The notes below the pieces were generated by a model. That model ran no database searches and had not been told where the DNA came from. It saw only the letters and a program-made list of their open reading frames with translations. Below, one piece after another: positions 60,732-64,000 of a DNA stretch of 64,000 nucleotides (positions are counted from its first letter, which is position 1; every line of letters begins with the position of its first letter). The DNA lies in the NCBI GenBank assembly GCA_963668585.1, contig OY764869.1:310001-374000 (forward strand), written 5' to 3'. Position numbers and translations under genes: made by a program. This DNA comes from Bin87 sp963668585 (lineage in GTDB: Bacteria > Chloroflexota > Dehalococcoidia > Lucifugimonadales > UBA3495).

Positions 60732-60790
60732 CGCACCATCACCGCAATCCTCTGCGTGTGACGTTTTGTGCCGCCGGCCAAGGGGGATTC

Positions 60791-62245
60791 ATGCCCGCTC
60801 GGACAGGAAAAGAATACATCGCCGGACTCAGGGATCGCCCCAGGGAGGTGTGGATACGGGGTGAACTGGTGAGAGACGTGACCAGCCACCCGTACTTTCG
60901 CAACGGAGTCCAGTCGGTGGCCGCGCTGTACGACCTGCAACACGACCCTGAGGTGGGGCATGAAATGACCTTCACCTCACCCAGCACCGGAGACCAGGTC
61001 GGCCTGTCGTTCATGATCCCCAGAACCCATGAAGACCTGGAGCGGCGGCGCAACATGATGGCGCGTTGGGCATGGACCAGTTGCGGGATGATGGCCCGCA
61101 CGCCGGACTTCCTGAACGTGGCGCTCACCGCCTGGGCCGCCGCCTCGGACTATTTTGCCCAGAACCGCCCCGAGTTCCAGGAAAACGTGCTCCGTTACCA
61201 CGAGTTCATCCGGGAGAACGACGTTACTCTCACCCACACGCTGGTCAACCTGCAGCGGAGCCGCTCTCCTTCTACGGTGGACAACCTGACCGAGCAGGTC
61301 GCGCTGACCGTGACCAAAGAGACCGACGCGGGTATCGTGGTCCGGGGCAGCCGGATTCTCGCCACCCTGGGCCCAATATCCGATGAAATCGCAGTGTACC
61401 CGACCCGGACTCACCTGATCGGAGACGACGCCTGGCGCCAGGCTTTTTCCTTTTCCATCCCCTGCGACACTCCTGGCCTGAAGTTCCTGTGCCGGGAGAG
61501 TTTCGACTATGACCGTTCCCACTTCGACCATCCCCTCGGATCCCGGTTCGAAGAGATGGACGCGGTGGTGTTCTTCGACGACGTCCTGGTGCCGTGGGAG
61601 CGGGTGTTCCTTCTGGGCGACCCCGAACTGTGCAACAACTATTCGGCCAGCACCCACGCCCTTGCCCACACCGGACACCAGGTCACCACTCGCAGGGTGG
61701 TAAAGACCGAGTTCGTCCTGGGCCTGCTTTCACTGATGGCGGAGACCCTGGGGTCAACCCAGATACCGCATGTGCAGGAGCGCATGGGTGAGGTAATCGT
61801 TTACCTGGAAACCATGAGAGCGTTGCTGCGGGCCGCCGAGGCCGACGCCGAAATCGACCGATGGGGGGTAATGTGCCCGGCTATGGCGCCGTTCACCGCG
61901 AGCCGCGGCCTGTTTCCCGAGACCATATACCCCAGGCTGGCCGAAATCGTGCAGCAGATGGGTTCCAGCAGCCTGATGGCGCTGCCGGCCGAAGCGGACT
62001 TTGACACACCCATCGCACCGGAGATCGAACGGTATATGTCCACGGACTCCGCCAGCGCCCGGGACCGGGCCAGGCTGTTCCACCTGGCCTGGGACGTGGC
62101 GTGCAGCGCATTCGGCGGGCGCCAAATCCTGTACGAGCGTTTCTTTGGAGGCGACCCGGTGCGCAATGCGATGATGCTGTACAACAACTACGACAAGGAG
62201 CCCTCCAAGGCCCGGGTGCAGGGGTTCCTGGACCGGAGCGGGTGA
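60791..62245 (+). CDS. 4-hydroxyphenylacetate 3-hydroxylase (HpaB) family oxygenase
   Basis: A 484-residue flavin-dependent protein of the HpaB family, which includes 4-hydroxyphenylacetate 3-monooxygenase and 4-hydroxybutyryl-CoA dehydratase. Marks are the N-terminal RTGKEYIAGLRDRPREVWIRGELVRDVTSHPYF, the middle DNLTEQVALTVTKETDAGIVVRGSRILATLGP with the flavin-region threonines, and the ERYMSTDSASARDRARLFHLAWD motif near the end. No iron-sulfur cysteine set is obvious, favouring the hydroxylase over the dehydratase. No HpaC-type flavin reductase is adjacent. The ATG at 60791 follows AGGGGGA; 11 codons upstream lack support. Confidence 0.85.
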   Translation: MPARTGKEYIAGLRDRPREVWIRGELVRDVTSHPYFRNGVQSVAALYDLQHDPEVGHEMTFTSPSTGDQVGLSFMIPRTHEDLERRRNMMARWAWTSCGMMARTPDFLNVALTAWAAASDYFAQNRPEFQENVLRYHEFIRENDVTLTHTLVNLQRSRSPSTVDNLTEQVALTVTKETDAGIVVRGSRILATLGPISDEIAVYPTRTHLIGDDAWRQAFSFSIPCDTPGLKFLCRESFDYDRSHFDHPLGSRFEEMDAVVFFDDVLVPWERVFLLGDPELCNNYSASTHALAHTGHQVTTRRVVKTEFVLGLLSLMAETLGSTQIPHVQERMGEVIVYLETMRALLRAAEADAEIDRWGVMCPAMAPFTASRGLFPETIYPRLAEIVQQMGSSSLMALPAEADFDTPIAPEIERYMSTDSASARDRARLFHLAWDVACSAFGGRQILYERFFGGDPVRNAMMLYNNYDKEPSKARVQGFLDRSG

Positions 62246-62610
62246 GCCATTGCAGACTCGCTTATACCCTGACCGAGCGGCCTAGCAAAAGCGCCGAATG
62301 GCAGTAGACCTCACGCGTACCCATTCCGTTATCGCGTGGAACGCTGCATGGTAGCTTTCACGTTTCCTGAAACACGGCCCCATCAGCAATGAGATTGCGG
62401 CGCTTCGCTGACAGTTTGATGGAACGCGAGTACGCGTCAGACGTGACAGGCTCTGGACGGCCACGCGCCAGCGGAGTATCTTCCGGCTTGGTACCAACGT
62501 GCTGACGTTTCAGCAACATGACCCAAAGCGACAACTCACAGCGGATATACCAGGAGCTACGACGGAGCGGGGTCGCCCTGTTCGGCGAGCGCCGCCCACG
62601 AGGTTGAATC
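62246..62610. other. 365-base intergenic region without a convincing gene
   Basis: Only very short frames are present, for example a 29-codon frame at 62518-62607 that ends just before the amidase ATG (MTQSDNSQRIYQELRRSG at its start). No repeat, promoter or RNA structure stands out. Confidence 0.4.
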
Positions 62611-63966
62611 ATGCCTGAACTCCACGAGCTTTCGGTGGCAGAAGCCGCCGCGCAGATTCGCGAAGGAACCCTGTCGCCGGTGGCGCTGGCGGAGTCGCTG
62701 CTGGCGCGCATCGACGCGCTGGACGGCGACCTGCGGGCATGGGTCACCATCGACCGCGACGCCGTGTTGTCGGCGGCCCGAGAACGGGAGACGGAAGTCC
62801 AACGGGGCGACCCGCTCGGATTGATCCACGGCGTGCCCGTGGGCCTGAAGGACATTTTCTACACCGCGGGCATGCTAACCGCCTGCGGCTCGAAGGTGAA
62901 CGCCGATTTCGTGCCCGACTTCGACGCGACATCGGTGGCGAAGATCAAAGGGGCCGGTGGGATCATCCTGGGCAAGGCGGTCACCACCGAGTTCGCCTCG
63001 GGCGACCCCTCACCGACGCGCAACCCATGGAACCTGGAGCACACCCCCGGCGGGTCCAGCAGCGGCTCGTCAGCGGCGGTGGCGGCGCGCATGGTTCCGG
63101 CGGCGCTGGGCTCGCAGACGGGCGGTTCGACGTGCCGGCCAGCGGCCTACAACGGCATCGTCGGCGTGAAGGCCACCTACGGGCGCATCTCACGGTACGG
63201 GGTGGCCCCGTTAAGCTGGTCGCTGGACCACGTGGGCATCCTGACCCGAACGGTGGCCGATGCCGCGCTGATGCTGACCATCCTCAGCGGCGCGGACGAC
63301 AACGATCCCGGCAGCCTGCGCGAGCCTGTGCCCGACTTCAGCGCGCAGATGGCGGAGCATGACCGGCCGCCGCGCATCGGGCTGGTGCGGCAGTACTTCC
63401 AGGACTACGCCACGGCGGAGATGTGGGCGCACACCGAGGCCGTGGCCAATCAACTGGCGGAAGCCGGAGCCGAAGTCGAGGAAATACCCTTGCCCGACAG
63501 CTTTGCTGTAATCCACAGCGCCCAGCGCATCGTGTCGAACGTCGAGTGTGCGGGAGTCCACGAGGTCAATCACCGCATTCGCGCCGGCGATTATGGCCCG
63601 CGCATACGAGCCGGCATGGAGATGGGCATGAGCATGCCGACGTCGGCGTACCTGAAGGCCCAGCGGCTGCGACGGCAATTCCGCGCCGACCTGAGCGAGA
63701 TGGTTGCCAGGGTAGATGTCGTGATGACGCCGGCGATACCGGCGCCGGCTCCACGTGACCTGAACACCACCGGTGACGCGGCATTCCAGTCGCCGTGGAC
63801 GGCAGCAGGGTTGCCCACGGTGGTGGTCTCAACGGGCCTGAGCGAACTGGGGATGCCCATGGCGGTGCAGTTCGGCGGACCGTGGGCGCAGGAGGGCAGG
63901 GTCCTGGGTGCGGCGCAGTGGTGCGAGCGGATTGCCGGGTTGAACCAGGCGCCGCCGATCGGTTGA
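62611..63966 (+). CDS. amidase signature family enzyme
   Basis: A 451-residue amidase of the amidase signature family. Lys80 is in GVPVGLKDIFYTAG, the serine cluster in GGSSSGSS (148-154) and the nucleophile Ser173 in GSQTGGSTCRP, so the Ser-cisSer-Lys triad is complete. The sequence VTRTVADAALMLTILSG-like segment (ILTRTVADAALMLTIL) and ISRYGVAPLSWSLDHVG are typical. It is a distant paralogue of the amidase at 1.0 kb. The ATG at 62611 has GAGG about 7 bases upstream. No gatB/C neighbour is in the window; the next 34 bases hold nothing recognisable. Confidence 0.88.
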   Translation: MPELHELSVAEAAAQIREGTLSPVALAESLLARIDALDGDLRAWVTIDRDAVLSAARERETEVQRGDPLGLIHGVPVGLKDIFYTAGMLTACGSKVNADFVPDFDATSVAKIKGAGGIILGKAVTTEFASGDPSPTRNPWNLEHTPGGSSSGSSAAVAARMVPAALGSQTGGSTCRPAAYNGIVGVKATYGRISRYGVAPLSWSLDHVGILTRTVADAALMLTILSGADDNDPGSLREPVPDFSAQMAEHDRPPRIGLVRQYFQDYATAEMWAHTEAVANQLAEAGAEVEEIPLPDSFAVIHSAQRIVSNVECAGVHEVNHRIRAGDYGPRIRAGMEMGMSMPTSAYLKAQRLRRQFRADLSEMVARVDVVMTPAIPAPAPRDLNTTGDAAFQSPWTAAGLPTVVVSTGLSELGMPMAVQFGGPWAQEGRVLGAAQWCERIAGLNQAPPIG

Positions 63967-64000
63967 CACCGTCAATTAGTGTCGATGCGACCGAGGCCTG

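Noticed and set aside
1..64000. tRNA or rRNA genes
   Set aside because: I saw no tRNA T-loop/anticodon pattern or conserved rRNA segment in the noncoding gaps; a covariance search would be needed to exclude small ones.

Overview
The window is about 64 kb of high-GC bacterial DNA. The gene content suggests a Chloroflexota genome of the SAR202/Dehalococcoidia kind: many small catabolic enzymes from families that expand there (two amidases, three CaiB/BaiF CoA-transferases, two luciferase-like flavin monooxygenases, three VOC dioxygenase-fold proteins, an HpaB-type hydroxylase, gentisate dioxygenase), soluble beta-propellers, and very large secreted repeat proteins. The taxonomic call is inference; the window has no rRNA, tRNA or ribosomal marker.

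Layout. 1-600: tail of a truncated gene and a HEPN-like small protein. 0.6-25.7 kb: catabolic and accessory enzymes on both strands. These include a VOC-amidase pair, gentisate 1,2-dioxygenase with a carboxymuconolactone-decarboxylase-like protein, a sugar dehydrogenase lipoprotein, an oxidoreductase, a lactonase-like propeller with a BNR propeller and a lactonase gene remnant, a maleylpyruvate-isomerase-family protein, an MFS exporter, a beta-helix protein, a rhodanese-type sulfurtransferase and a CoA-transferase. At 20.9-22.6 kb a two-gene operon ends in a UGSC-family selenoprotein, read here through an in-frame TGA. 25.9-36.8 kb: one 3,626-residue secreted repeat protein. 37.2-41.1 kb: a membrane-anchored HTH regulator, a histidine kinase and a LuxR-type response regulator. 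42.0-51.2 kb: two paralogous secreted propeller-cadherin proteins with a shared C-terminal domain. 51.6-53.2 kb: an SDR and exonuclease III. 53.4-56.4 kb: a Fur/Zur-type regulator and a zinc-binding lipoprotein in which an AztD-like propeller is inserted inside a ZnuA-like receptor. 56.5-64.0 kb: two CoA-transferases, an aldo/keto reductase, an HpaB-family hydroxylase and a second amidase.

How parts may work together. Gentisate dioxygenase, the maleylpyruvate-isomerase-family protein and the HpaB-type hydroxylase fit aromatic ring degradation, but they are not in one operon. The regulator cluster at 37-41 kb sits between the giant protein and the two propeller-cadherin proteins and may control surface-protein expression. 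The Fur-type gene and the zinc lipoprotein share three copies of a GATAC-N3-GTATC-like palindrome, which looks like a zinc-responsive regulon. Several promoters have recognisable -35/-10 boxes, often with TGA just before the -10 box.
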